Shown here one piece after another: positions 22,511 through 35,444 of a DNA stretch of 64,000 nucleotides (its first letter is position 1; each line of letters opens with the position of its first letter). The notes under the pieces were generated by a model. It saw only the letters and a program-made list of their open reading frames with translations. It had not been told where the DNA came from and did no database searches. The position numbers and the translations under genes were made by a program. This stretch comes from Tetradesmus obliquus (lineage: Eukaryota > Chlorophyta > Chlorophyceae > Sphaeropleales > Scenedesmaceae): assembly GCA_030272155.1 (NCBI GenBank), contig CP126203.1, positions 1,550,001 to 1,614,000 of the forward strand, written 5' to 3'.

Positions 22511-23497
22511 TGACAATCTTGCTGATATGGCTTCTAATAATCTTAGTTAGAAGGTCACAACATGAAGCAGCTTTGCAGTGACACCCTCCTGGGCCTGCCA
22601 GGCGCTGCTTCCATATCATAGCCACTTTTGCACGATGCACATGCCATGGCGGTGTGCATGTGGCCAAGTGGGAGTTGTGTTGCTTCCATAGCATCAATTA
22701 CTTATGTCACATAAGATATGTGTGATCGACATGTACATGTGGACAAGTGGGAGTTTGGCTGTGTATCCTTGTGAAGAGACACGTTGCCTGCACCAGTGGT
22801 TATCAGGATGGGGTGCTGGTACTCATTTGTGACTGACATGAAATTTGAACCAGCACTGCAGCTGAACTGGCTTGCACGGAGAGACGGCATCATGCCAGTG
22901 GCCAGAGTAGTGTGGCCGGTGCTCATGTGTGGTCTTTTGGTTCCTTGCTGTGCGGCTGCATCTGAGGCACGGCCTTTTGCAGTATGCTGCAGCTAGCCGA
23001 TACAGCTGCATAAATATGACACCTGCTTTCTGGGACAGGGGTGTCCACTGATCCTGCATAGAGGGCGGTGCCGTTTTGTAACTGTAGGACACGACCACAC
23101 TCAGTGTGCCACGTCACGTCTCTTTACGTATGCTTCATGCTGGCAACGGCTGATTTGCTTGTACTGTGTGGCATCTGCGCGGCATGCATGGTGATACACC
23201 CTCAGGCATGCTTGCAGGACTCCTGCAGGACTCCTGCACTGACTCGTCCGTTAGTGCCTGCACTGACTCGTCCATCACCAGATGCTACACCCGGTCTGAC
23301 TCCTCCACGGCGTCGGCAGCGACTAGTTGCTAACTTGGGTACTCAAGAACTGATCATGATCAGCTGGGTCACCTAGCTGGTTGTGAGGCACAACTGCAAT
23401 GAGATGCGTCAAGTAATGGCAGCATTGATCTTGGTGTGCCACGTGGAGCCTGCCCCCATATCACAGCCGACACAGGCTTCACAGAAGGCTCTGTTTG
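22511..23497. other. Convergent intergenic region, no gene recognised
   Basis: GNAT (+) and the GON4L-like gene (-) converge here. A short tandem (GGACTCCTGCA, then CACTGACTCGTCC twice) occurs at 23216-23280. I see no exon. Confidence 0.4.
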
Positions 23498-23559
23498 TTA
23501 CCTGGCATCAAATTCCCCAAAGGACTCGCTAGCTGCAGATTTGTAGGTCAGCAAACTTG

Positions 23560-23897
23560 CAGCCACCGCTTCATCTACTGGAAGGCCTGACCTGCAAGGC
23601 TGCAGGCTCGCCATCTGCTGGTTGTGGGTAAGCAAACTCGCCGCAAGTTGTGTTTGACACACCGTGGTGACCGCTTCGCTTCCTGGAAGGCCTGACCCTT
23701 GAGGCTGCCGCTGCAGCTGCCACTTGTAGGGAAGCACACTTGCCGCAAAGTTGTGTTCAAAACACCATGGTGACCGCTTCACTTCCTGGAAGGCCTGACC
23801 CTTGAGGCTGCCGCTGCTAGTTGTAGGTAAGCAAAAGTGCCGCAAAGTTGCCAAGCGGCTTGAAACACCGTGGCCCATAACGGTCACGGTGACCGCT
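23560..23897 (-). repeat. 3'-edge copies downstream of the last GON4L-like exon
   Basis: The exon end (plus-strand CTTCCTGGAGGGCCTGACC, then TGAGGCTGCCGCTGCAGCTG) recurs at about 23785, 23672 and 23575 with approximately 100-bp spacing. Each copy keeps CTTCCTGGAAGGCCTGACC. A short open end near 23510-23570 (VDEAVAASLLTYKS) could be an alternative last exon. Confidence 0.8.
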
Positions 23898-23986
23898 TCA
23901 CTTCCTGGAGGGCCTGACCTTTGAGGCTGCCGCTGCAGCTGCCTCAGCAAGAGCCTCCAGCGCAGAAAAGTGACCAGCCAGGCCCA

Positions 23987-24019
<33 letters not shown>

Positions 24020-24567
24020 GGGCACGTCCGCGCACTTGCCCATGCTGCTGCATCCCTGCATTCCTGGGTGCGGCTGCCCCACCCATACCTGCCCCTGGCA
24101 CTGGTGCATCAGCTGCCTCAGCATACTGCTGCTGCTGCAGAAGCTGCTGCCGCGCCTGCAGCGAGATTGCAGCTGGCGCGCCTGCTCCTGCTCCTGCTGC
24201 TGGCGCCAAGTCGAATCCACCTGTGCCGCCATTTGCCTGGCCATACAATGCTGGCTGCTGATGTGCGAGTTGCAGGTACAACCCCTGCAAGTCTGCTGGC
24301 ACTTGCGGCAGCAGCAGCTGCAAGCCGCTGCTGCTGCTGCCTCCAGCAGCACCTGCTGCTGCAGGAGCTGCAGCTGATAGGGTGCTGCTGCTGTTGACCA
24401 GCCTTGAGGGGACAGCAGCAGACCCCCTTGCAGCTACAGCAGAGTCTGGCACTGCTGCTGCTGCTGCTGCTGAGGTGTCCGAAATATAGTTTGCAGCAGT
24501 GCGGCGGTGAGGGGTGCCCCTAGCAGGCTGCTTTACGCGCTTGCCGAGCCCTGACTTTACATGTCCC

Positions 24568-24616
<49 letters not shown>

Positions 24617-26481
24617 CGCTGACTGCTGCTGCCTCGGCTGCCGCTGCTCTAAACCTGCCTGTACCTTGCTCCTCTTCTGCTGTTGCTGCTGCTGATGATG
24701 ATGCCAGCTCAGCATACCGCCTTGCTGCTGCCACACTCAGCGTCTCACCAAGCACAGGCGGCGGCTGCTGCGGCTTGAACTTCCAAGAGTGACGCTTCTT
24801 GCTCTGCTGCTGCTGCTGCTGCAGTTCGGGTGCCTGAGTACTGCTGCTGCCAGCTGCTGCAAGCCCAGAAGTGGCACCAGCAGCAGCACTTGCATTGAAG
24901 ATACCAGCACCGGCAGGTGACAGCAGCCCTCTCGGCATGGCCCCAAAAGCAGCCGCCGCTGCTGCTGTTGTGGACATGCTGTGCATACTGCTGCCCCTAC
25001 CCACCTGCCCACCCAATGGTTTTAGTAGCGCCTGTGCACTCTGCAGACTATTCAACCGTGTTGCAGAAGGGACAGGGGTAGGAGCGATGGCCCCAAACGC
25101 TGCTGCTGCTGCTGCTGCTGCTGGCTGCCGCGGCCGTTGCTGCTGCAGCTGCTTGCGCTGCTGAGTGATCTGCTTGGCACCTACCCTGCCCAGGCTGATT
25201 ATGCCGCTGCTGCTGCTGCCGCTGCCCAGCGCTGCCGCTGCTGCTGCTGCCGGTGGTGGTTGTGGCCCCCTAAGCTGCTGCTGCTGCTGCTGCTGCTGCT
25301 GCCCCTGGTTGAACCAGCTGCTGCTGCCGAGGCCGAGGCCCAAGCAGCGAACGGCAGGTGCAGCAGCAGGAAGCCCCTGCCTGGCAGATGTAGCACACGC
25401 AGCAGCAGCAGCACCACCAGCGGCAGCAGCAGCAGCACTGCTGAAAGGAACAGCAGCAACAGCAGCAGCAGCACCCGAGCTGCTGCTGGGCTGCTTGCTG
25501 GCTTGCCCAAACAGGCTCCTGCGAAGTTTCTTGCCAGAGCCTAACACAGGAGATGCTGCTGCTGCTGCTGGTGCTCCTGCTGCTGCTGCTGGATCTTGTT
25601 GCTGGGGGGCTGCATTGGCCGTCCTAGCAGAGCCTGCTGCTGGCACTGCAGCAGCCAGCGAGGCTGCCTGTAGTGTACCTGAAGCTGCAGCAGCACCAGC
25701 AGCAGCGGCGGCGGCAGCAGCAGCTTCTCCTTCAAATTCCATATCATCATCGCTGTCAGCACGCCTTGCTGGTGCTGCTTCGGCAGCAGCAGCAACAGCA
25801 CCAGCAGCAGCTGCCTTGCTGTTGGTGGCCCCCGCTGTTGCCGCTGTTGCTGCTGCTTGCGTGTGTTGTGAATGAGCTGCAAGATGTTCTGCACACCGCT
25901 GCTGCTGCTGCTGCTGCTGCTCAGTCTCCTGGTCATCTGCGGTCGCAGCCGGTGCTGCTAGGGCTACTGCAGACTGTCCTGGCACCTGCCGACAGCTGTC
26001 AGCAGCAGCAGCAACAGCAGAAGGTCCAGCAAGGTCGGGGAGTCCACCAGCAGCAGCATTGTCCTTGGCAGAAGTGTTGCTGCTGCTTCCCGGCTGTCGA
26101 CTTCTACCTGCAGCAGCTCCCGCCTTAGCAGCAGCAGCAGCAGAATCTCCTGCAGCTACTGCGGGCAAGCTGCCATGCAGGCTTGTGCATGTTGTCCTTA
26201 TACCCATGTCTGCTAGCACCAGAGAGCTTGCAGGCGGGGGCCGAACAGGGCTCAGCAACTGCTGCTGTTGCTGCTGCCGCTGTTGCAGACGCTGCAGCTG
26301 CTGGGCGATCTGCTCTGTGGTCAGCACCCGCTGCTGCTGCAGCTGCAGCCGCCGCACACCACCCTGCTGCTGCTGCTGCTGCTGTCCAGCTGTGCTGCAG
26401 CTGGCACCTAACACTTTCACGGGGGAGTCACCTATGATGCAGAACCCTGGGTTGCGTGCCTGCTGCTGCATCTGCCTCTTG

Positions 26482-26513
<32 letters not shown>

Positions 26514-26803
26514 TTGCTGTTGGTTGCCCTGCTGTTGAGTCAACGCCTGGGAGGGTTGTTGCTGTGGAGCCAGCTGTTGCTGTGGCTGTTCCTTCTGCTG
26601 CTGCTGCTGCGGCGGCTGTTTCAGCTGCTGCTGCTTGTCTAGGTGTCTGTCAAGCAACTGCTCCAGATCCAAGTCATCTGCTTCGTCACTTTGCTGCTGC
26701 TGCTGCTGCCCAGCACTGCCATTTCCAGCTGCACCTTCTGTGGGCCCTCCTGCTGCTGCCGCTCCACCAGCCCTGTCATCATCAACACTGGCAGCAGCAT
26801 CCT

Positions 26804-26838
<35 letters not shown>

Positions 26839-27147
26839 CCCTCAGCAGCAGCAGCAGCAGCAGCAGCAGCACGCGGCGTCCTGTCCGGCACAGGTGACTG
26901 CAGCAACGCCACGTATGACTTCACAGGTGTCCCCTGCTGCAGCCTGCTGCTGCCGCCGCCGCCACCCGCGCCTGCTGCTGCTGCTGCTGCTGCTGCTGCG
27001 CCCTTCACACCTGACCCTACTGCTGCTGCTGCTAGCCCCACTTCGGTCCCACCGAACACGCCAGCTAGCAAACCCGCCATTCCTCCACTTCCTGCTGCAG
27101 CAGCTGCTGCTCTGTTACTGCCTTCCCCATCTTCCTCTCCCTCCTCA

Positions 27148-27179
<32 letters not shown>

Positions 27180-29491
27180 GGCCTCGTCCTCTGCTGCCTC
27201 TGGCCCCTGCAGCAGCTGCCTTGCTGCTAATGACAGTAACAAATGCTGCCCAGCAGCCACAGCCCCCTCACTGTGCAGCCTTCTTCTTCGCAAGCTAGCC
27301 ACACTTGGAATATCTAGCGGTGCTGGCAGCGCAAACGGCATGCGAGCTGATATGCCTGCAATGAGATCTAGCAGCAGCTGCTGGCCTGCATTGACTACTG
27401 CAGGCTCTGCAGCAGCAGCAGCAGCGCTGGCTGCAACGTTATCACCAGCAGCAGCAGCGCCTGTGTCTTGCAGCAGCACCCCAGCAGCTGCAGCAGCAGC
27501 AGCACTCGGCATGCCGAACTGCTCAGCTGCAAATGCAGCCGTCAGAGCAGCACCCAGCTCAGCTGCTGCCCACATCGGGCCTCGCAGCTCTTTTAGCCGG
27601 CCACTTGTTTGCACACCGCTTGGCCCAATGCCAAACCCTACACCACCGTACTGCTGCTGCAACTGCTGCTGCTGCTGCTGCTGCAGCAATAGCTGATCCT
27701 CATCTGCATCACCATCTGCTGCATCCTCGCTGTCTGCATTGCCCCAGGCTGCTGGACGCTCCTTGCCCAGCAATGCGTGGGACAGCAGCAGCACTGCGCG
27801 GGGGTCTTTGCGCCGGATCTATGGTGGCAGCAGCAGCAGCAGTGCATTGTTCAATGGTTCGGCAGTGGCAGAAGCACATGCATGCGAGCGAATGGCAGCG
27901 CCGCCAGGCACAGCGTCGTGCAAGTGTGACAAGTAGCTGAGCTGGTGGGTTCAGCACAACAACCCTGCTGCTCAACAGGACAGCTGTGCAAGCAGGCTGC
28001 CAGAGTGTCCTCTGCTGCTGTTGCGCCACAAACCACAGCACAAACACAGCATGCCAGCGCCCCGTTCCTGTTTCGCATGAGGATGCTGGCTGGCATCTTA
28101 GGCATAAGTGTGCACAAGCGGACAGAGCAGACTGTTTTTGCCACATGCCGAACACACAACAGTGAAACCACACCTGGTTCCTGTAGCGTGTGAGGATGCT
28201 GGCGGCCGTCTTTGGTGGCAGCAGCTCATGGCTGATGAGCTCCGCGGTGTCCTGCAGGGGGCTGATGGCGTTGTGGAACCTGCATGATGCAAATGGTGGT
28301 GCAGTGCAGCATAAGGCTAAGCATAAGGCTTGCTTGCCCCACCAGAGCCATCAAATCCTTCTGCTGTACACACCCACTGCCGCCTGACATTCCACAATGA
28401 GTTGTACTGCAAGCACTGAGTGCACTCACCAGAGCAGCTTTAAGTTGAAGTATTACACCAGCAGCTGGTTCAGTTGACGATCAGCAGATGGCATGCATCT
28501 CACCATGCATTGCTATATCAGGTCATCCCCGCTGCTGCACCACACCACGCACTGCTGCCACTCACTACAAACAATCTACAATGCAAAAAACAGTGCAGCA
28601 GTCCAGTGAAAGTTCATGCTGCCCGTGGCAAACAATGCACTAGCATATGAGCTTACGAACCTGACAATGCCTAGCCATATCAGATCGTCCTCGCTGCTGC
28701 ACCACACCACACTGCGCACGCGTGGCGCCAGCAGCGGCCAGGCAGCGCCCTCAAAGCTGTCTCTGTAAGGGCCCATGCATGCCTCCAGCAGCTGCGCAAA
28801 ACACAACAAAAGGGCATGAACGGCAGCAAATAAGCTGGATGCCAGCTTTTCTTTAGGGTTGGATTTTTTGGGCACAGCCAGCACCGGCCAGGCAGCAGCC
28901 TCGTAGCTCTCCTTGTAAGGACCCGTGCATGCCTCCAGCAGCTGCAGCACAAAGCAGCTTGTGATCAGGTGTGGCAGTTGTCTGTGCGACGCGTACGGTT
29001 ACTAAGGAGTGCGGCCAGGCAGCGCCCTCGAAGCGGTCTCTGGAAGGGCCCATGCACACCTCCAGCAGCTGCAGCAGCCAAGTAACAGCACACAGACAGC
29101 ACCAGGATGGCTGACATTTGTGGTCCACTGCTGTTACCCATGGAAAGGGCGGGTAACATTACGTGCGGGTTGTTTGGGAGGTGGATGTGGTTCATGTATG
29201 CAGGATGTGGGTTATTAGTGTGCCAGCAGCGGCCAGGCAGCCGTCCCACCAAGGACCAATGCATGCATCCAGCAGCTCCACGGCATATAGCAAGCAAAGC
29301 AAAGGTGAATCCCGTTTGCGATCAAGCTTGAGGCTACACAAAATCGCCAAGCCGCAAGACCCTATTCGTGACCAAGGCAAACAGCTATGGGCTGCCAGAA
29401 TGCACATACAAACATTACCTGCCGGGCTTCCCTCAGCGCCCGCTGCTGGTGCTGCTGCACCGAGCGCTGCAGCCTGCTGCGCGACGGCCGG

Positions 29492-29533
<42 letters not shown>

Positions 29534-30541
29534 TCTGCCGGCAGCCAATCTCCCTCCCACACATCCCAAAGAGGCCCCTCTGTTGTAGGCAGGTGGCGCA
29601 GCAGGCCCACCACATCACCCAACACTCGCAGCGGCTGCGTGTCCCACACAGACCTGCAGCATAGTATGCAGAGGAATGGTTTTGCGAGGGTGGTGAGAGA
29701 CTGGTGCGTCGGTGGCGCAGCAGGCCCACATTATCCCCTAACACGCGCAATGGCTGCGTGTCTTACACAGACTGGCACGAAGGCGGCAGAATCTGCAGCA
29801 GAAGCGATTGTCAGAGAGTGGGCAGGTGGCACAGCAGCCATACCACATCCCCTAGCACGCGCAGCGGCTGCGTGTCCCACACAGACCTGCAGACAGAGCA
29901 GCATAATATGCAGAGGGCATGGTTCTAAAGGAGCGGTGAGAGAGTGGTGGGCAGGTGGCGCAGCAGCCCTACCGCGTCGCCTAACACGCGCAATGGCTGC
30001 GTGTCCCGCACAGACCTGCAACAACACAGAAGATTGTGCAGCTGGTTATGCAGCAAGATCGCTTCAAGGTAGTAGTAGGCAGGCGACGCAGCAGCCCTAC
30101 CACATCGCCTAATACGCGCAGCGGCTGCGTGTCCCACACAGACCTGCAATCAAAACGGCAGATTGTGCAGTACGAACCACTGTAAGGGAGTGGGCAGGTG
30201 GCGCAGCCGTCCCACCACATCCCCTAACACACGCAGCAGCTGCGTGTCACAGATTGAGCTGCAGAGATCATGCATATCATGCAGTACAATCGACTGTAAG
30301 AGACGAGTACGCGTGGCGCTGCAGGCCCCTACCATGTCGCACTGCGCGCATTGACTCAGCATTGCAGCAGACATCAGTGCCGGCTCATGACAGCAAGTGC
30401 AGCCACTCTGCAAGCCTCCAACACAAGCTCACCCAATGTCTTGAAAAGGCGGCTGCCAGCCGCCCCCGCATCCTCTGCTGCTGCTACTGCGCTGCCGCCT
30501 GCCTAGCCTGCTGCCACCACCACCTCCAGCAACCTGCATCC

Positions 30542-30586
<45 letters not shown>

Positions 30587-32979
30587 CTGGCGCTGTCTGT
30601 TCCTCATCATCTACAGCCGCACACTCACTGCTGCTGCTAAAGGCCTGCTGCAGCAGCTGCGCCAGCTGTTGGCCCCTGTAGCTGCCTGCTGCTGCTGCAT
30701 GCAGCCGCCGCATCTCACCAAGCATCTGGCCCACTGAGGAGGCCACAGCCTGGCTGGAGGAGCTCGGGTCCCTGGCAGCAGCAGCAGCAGCAGCAGGGGA
30801 GGGCAGCTTGTCATTTTTGGCAGGTGCAGCTCTGTCAGCACAACCAGCCATGCTGCACTGCCCATCAGGCAAGGATCCGCACATACAGCGATCCAGTGAG
30901 GAGTTACCACTTGATCAGCTGCCGTGGACTAACTGCAACTGATATAAGCACCTCAACAGCATCGCCTGTACCACATATTCTCAAAGTCAAAACGCACCTG
31001 GCAGTCAGCACATACAGCTGAGTCAGCAGCTGTGTATGAAGCGTGACCTGGTGATACAGCTGCTGCAGCTGCGTGTCCTTCAGCGTCAACACTTCAGGCA
31101 CCAGCTGAGCAGCAGCATCCGCTGCTGCTGCTGCTGCTGCTGCCATAGCTGCTGCTGAGCCGTCTGCTGCCCTGGTCATCATTGGGTGTGCAAGCAGCCC
31201 AGCAGCAGCACCTCCTGCCTCAATGTACATAGGCATGTTGTGCAGCTGCATGTCAGCAGCATCAGCATCTGCAGCTACAAACTGCTGCTGCTGCTGCTGC
31301 TGCCATACGCCATCGCTTTCTAACCCGTGTTGCAGCATCTGCAGGTGTGCACTGACATCCACAGCAGCTGCCAGCCCCGCTGCTGCCGCTGGTATCAGCG
31401 GCTTCAGCAGACCAGTAGCAGCAGCATCTGCAACGCCAGACCCACTCGGCAGCAGCTGCTGCTGCAGCTGCATGACGCCGTGCTGCCCCTGCTGAGGCAC
31501 TAAGTGCGGCTGCAGCAGCGCATGCTGCTGATGCTGCTGCTGCTGTAGCTGGGGTTGCTGCAGCACTTGCACACCCCGCTGTGCCTGCTGCATTTGTAGC
31601 TGCTGCTGCATCTGGTTCAGCTGCTGCTGCTGCTGCTGCTGCTCCAATGCAATGCGCTCAGCAGCTCTGCGGGCTGCCTCTCGCTGCGAGCGCCGCCCTG
31701 CAGCCTCCTGCTGCTGATGCTGCTGCTGCCACTGCTGCTGCACCGCGCCTGCACGCCCCTGCTGCTGCTGCTGCTGATGTGGAACCTGTATGTGCACCAG
31801 CTGCGCTAACAACTCTTCCTCTGCAGCATCTCTTTCGTCGTCTAACAGCCAATCTAACGGATCTAGCTGGAACTCTTCATCATCGTCATCGTCATCACCA
31901 GCAGCAGCAGCAGGATTGCCAGCAGCAGCAGCAGCAGCAGCAGCAGCCGCATCTGCAGGTCCTGCTGCTGCCATGCCTGCACCTGTTCCAGCAGCGGCGG
32001 CCACTGCAGCCGCTGCAGCAGCAGTGCCAGGGGCGATCGGCTCTACTGCTGCTGGCACTAGGCTGCCGGCTGGGCCCTCGCCTTGCAGCGACTGTAAGAA
32101 ATGCCAAAGAACAACAGCAGGCAGCGAAGGCAGCGGCAATGGCACAAACACAGATGGCACAAACACAAGCACTGCCAGATGCCGCTGCGGCTGCATGGCG
32201 CTGGCCTAGTTGTCTTTGTGCAAGTTGGATGCATGCCGCTGCACGGAAGTCGCATAACGCCACCCATGGAGGCTATCAAAGCAGCTGCATGCTGAATGTC
32301 GCAAGTGAGTGTGAAACCCTCAGTGTTTTGTGCATGGCAGTGTTGAGCTATGCTGCGGTTATGTTCGTAGCGTCTGGAGTATATTATGTCGGCTCACTTG
32401 CAGGAACTGCTGGTACATGGCGTCATCCATCAGCGGCTCCACATCTGGGTCAAACTCCTCCAGCAGCCGGTCAAACATGTCCGGGTCAAACTCCTGCAAG
32501 TCATAGTTTGGTTAAACTAAACACGTCACATGCTGGGGGTGGCCACAGCAGGTATAGTGACAGCTGACTGCAGCTTGTTTTTGTTGATAGACAAGTCTAG
32601 AGGCGCAACAAGTGCAGTGAACCAGCCATTAATTCGAATTTGGTATAGCTGCAGCTTGCCGGAAGGTGTGCAAGGCGCTGCCATAACCCTTACCTGTGCC
32701 ACCAGTGGGTGCTTGCTGCGTGTGCGCAGGCAGATTGCATCCTGGCTCGCATTGTCAACTGATGCTGCATCATCCGTGACTGCTCCAGCAGCTGCTGCTG
32801 AATCAGATGCAGTGCTTGTCAGCAGGCTGCCGAGCATGTGACTGCTGAGCAGCGATGCCTGAGGCCGCTGCTGCTGCTGTTGCCTATGCCTGTTTGGGGA
32901 CATGAGCTGGTGCCGCTGCTGCTGCTGCTGCTGCTGCTGCTGAGCACGCCTGGAGCTCCTTGCAGGACTGATTCCTGTC

Positions 32980-33013
<34 letters not shown>

Positions 33014-33033
33014 GGTGCCGAAGCTGCATGCTG

Positions 33034-33069
<36 letters not shown>

Positions 33070-33864
33070 GCCCGCCTGGCAGGTGTTGTGTGGGGCCTTG
33101 GAGCTTTGAACCCTGCAGGATCAGCATGTGACGGCTGCTGCTGCAAGGAGGCACCTGCTCCTGCTGAGCTGCTGAGACCAGGCTGCTGCTGTTGCTGCTG
33201 CTGGGCTTGAGTATCACTGTCCGCAGCAGCTGCTGCCCCAGCACTGGCTGAGGTGCTCGGGTCCAGCTTCCTGCGCTTGGCAGCGCTCTGCTCGGGCTGC
33301 TGCTGCAGCTGCTGCTCTGAAACCTGCGCTTGCAACATGCATATGAATACACTAGTGTTACTGTGTCAACCCCATGTGCTTGTCAAGCAGCTAGCCACAC
33401 CAGGCTGGTATGACACCTTGGACCTGGTGTGCATGTGTGTGTGCGCAGCAGTTGCCGGTACTGCACACATCAGCAGATGTATGAGGTTTTGCAGGCTATA
33501 TTTGCACTGCGTAGATCACCTGCGGCTGGAGCAGTGCCTACCTCTGGACCTGCAGGGGTACCTGCCTGTAGTGAGCCACCCCCATCTGCTGCTGCCGTGC
33601 TGCAAGGCGTAGGAGCATCGAGGAAGCCGGCTGCAGCAATCACACGTTGTGTAAAAGCATTTTAAAAGCGTCGAGAGAGCACAGCTGGCGCTCTGCAGCC
33701 AGGAGCTACGCACTTTCAGCTTCATATGGTTGTTCCTCCTGCTCGCTGGGCTCGTCCTCGAGCTCATCTGTATCAGGCAGGGACTCGAGCACAAAGTCAT
33801 CATCTCCATCACTGGTTTCTTCGCTCAATTCGGTCTGATGCTGCTGTGAATCGCGGGCTGCCAT
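23898..33864 (-). CDS. GON4L-like transcriptional regulator with SANT/Myb-like domain
   Basis: A first exon is proposed at 33864-33714 (MAARDSQQHQTELSEETSDG, acidic); its link to the next exon is unresolved. The phase-consistent exons are 33323-32694, 32493-32398, 32091-30998, 30831-30433, 29653-29419, 28791-28661, 28279-28174 and 27818-23898, giving 2,203 residues. Features that recall GON-4-like nuclear proteins are a CLRTRSKHPLVAQ element, acidic EFDPDMFDRLLEEFDPDVEP, and TLHTQLLTQLYVLTA helices. The strongest match is a SANT-like block: WCSSEDDLIWLGI, then LISHELLPPKTAASILTRYR. GON4L proteins are nuclear chromatin-linked regulators of cell division and differentiation. The rest, including the 1,306-codon last exon, is Gln, Ala and Ser tracts from CAG/GCT runs. 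It is unusually long and repeat-rich for the family. The family call rests on recalled motifs, so it is good but not certain. Confidence 0.7.
28040..28115 (-). repeat. Donor-side copy downstream of exon 28279-28174
   Basis: Plus-strand GTTCCTGTTTCGCATGAGGA followed by TGCTGGC matches the end of the SANT-domain exon (encoding ASILTRYRNQ) and its donor region. It is displaced about 110 bp in the sense of the gene. Confidence 0.75.
28880..29290 (-). repeat. Three acceptor-side copies upstream of exon 28791-28661
   Basis: The exon start LLEACMGPYRDSFEGAAWP is repeated as LLEACTGPYKESYEAAAWP at about 28945-28885, LLEVCMGPSRDRFEGAAWP at about 29070-29010 and LLDACIGPWWDG at about 29275-29225. Divergence increases with distance from the intact exon. 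Confidence 0.9.
29700..30340 (-). repeat. Five to six acceptor-side copies upstream of exon 29653-29419
   Basis: The exon start, encoding VWDTQPLRVLGDVVGLLRHL, recurs in units of about 110-125 bp. The plus-strand word CGCGCAGCGGCTGCGTGTC or close variants appear near 29750, 29870, 29990, 30115 and 30235, with a trace near 30320. Each copy has its own GACCTGCA acceptor. Confidence 0.92.
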
Positions 33865-35444
33865 GGCATTGTTTCAAATTCGCGGTCATGCGCTTCCGGT
33901 AACCAGGCTGTGAATGGAATCAACCAACGTCATTGTTGAAGGCAAACAAGCACAACTGATCAGCATCATGCAGGTGATGCTTGAGGTGAGCATACTCAAC
34001 TCACTGCCGAGTTGAGTGCTGAGAGCACCTGCCCTGGTTGCTGCTTCATTACATGCGCAATGTCGACGAGCAGGGGCATGGCTTGCAATACTAAATAAAG
34101 TGGTAGTGTAAACGTTGAACACAGTGGTAATGCCCTTCGCTGTTACCTTGAGTCGGTGTCACAATGCAACAAGCACCAGCAGCTGTCATGTACAGGCCTG
34201 TATGACGACAACAGTTGCCTGACCAACTGCCTGATGATGATGCATGCAGCGCTATGAATTAGTAATTCCTGCCACACCACAACTGCAGCAGAGATGTGGC
34301 ATCTGCAACACATGATCAGCGCACGCCTGGACTGTTCTGGCCCATGGTGTAAAAGCATGGCGGGCACGGAGGACAAGAATCAGCCCTTTCAAAGTCACAT
34401 GATCGCCAAGCAGGATTCCTGCTGGTGACTTGTGAGTACTACGACATAAAACCACAGTTGATAGTAGCGCATGCCAAAATACAATAGGATGCAGCACTAC
34501 TACGAGCTGGCACTGCCAGCTGGCCTTGCAGACCTGACAAGCAGTGTCCTGGAAGCAAAGCCTTGCATGGTGATGGTTCCTAGGCCATGCTCCTGAAAAA
34601 GTCGAGTATTGCCCCCAAGGCATTCAAGCCAGATCAGTGAGCCACGGGCTGCAATATCCTTCAGGCTTACTAGCTGCAAGCGGCACCTACGGCGCTCTTG
34701 TTTCAACATCAGGCCAACAAAAGGAGCTGCCAAGCCATGCGCGCTGATCAAAAAAGACCCTGGGTCCAACGGCCTTATGACGGCCTTATTACGGCAAAGA
34801 GAAGCGTTTGGAATGTCCAGCGCGATGTGCATGCCAAATCACAACACACGTGTGTGCATGTGCTGCATCAAGCACTTGCTGTTGTGTGCTGTGTGGTGCG
34901 GCGCTGCAGGTCAGAGGGAGCTGCAGGAGCCAGCACATACATATCAACATACCAACCAGGGTAACACGATCGCATGGAGGTGACGACAGCAAGCACAGTC
35001 AAAAAAGTTCAGGTTTAAAGCAAGAATGACAGAAGTACGAGGATGCGCAAGGCCATGCCAATCAGTCCTTGACAGCAGTCCTCACCCACAACACACTAAC
35101 AGAACAGGAATATAAGTATGCGATGTGCATGACCAGAGAGCGCATGGTGCAGCACCCACAGGTATACAAAGCAAATGGCTTTACATGCCATGTTCCTTCC
35201 CAGACGTATATGCTCCCTCCTGCAGCTGTAGTGCCACACAGATGGCGCTTTCAGTGCTTTGACATCTCTTTTTTGTATACTCTCAATGTCCACCTTCCAG
35301 GGTATTGAACGCATGTACCATACATCAAGCACACTGCAAGACTACATTTGCGCACAAGCAGCCGTTGTGTTCTCCATCAATCTCCACGCGCAAGATATGC
35401 TGCATACCAAATTACCACGAGGGTGGTAATGCTGCACAGTACAT
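33865..35444. other. Region between GON4L-like gene start and MFS transporter end
   Basis: I find no supported exon. It should contain the GON4L-like promoter on the left and the transporter 3' UTR on the right. A minus-strand TGTAA lies near 35180, about 265 bp after the transporter stop. Confidence 0.4.

Noticed and set aside
26456-27696. Plus-strand Ala/Pro/Leu-rich open frames of 280-353 codons
   Set aside because: They are shadows of the GON4L-like last exon. CTG/CAG runs are open in all frames and nothing non-repetitive supports the plus strand.
31581-32567. Plus-strand 328-codon open frame
   Set aside because: It is antisense to three well-phased GON4L-like exons, with low-complexity composition.
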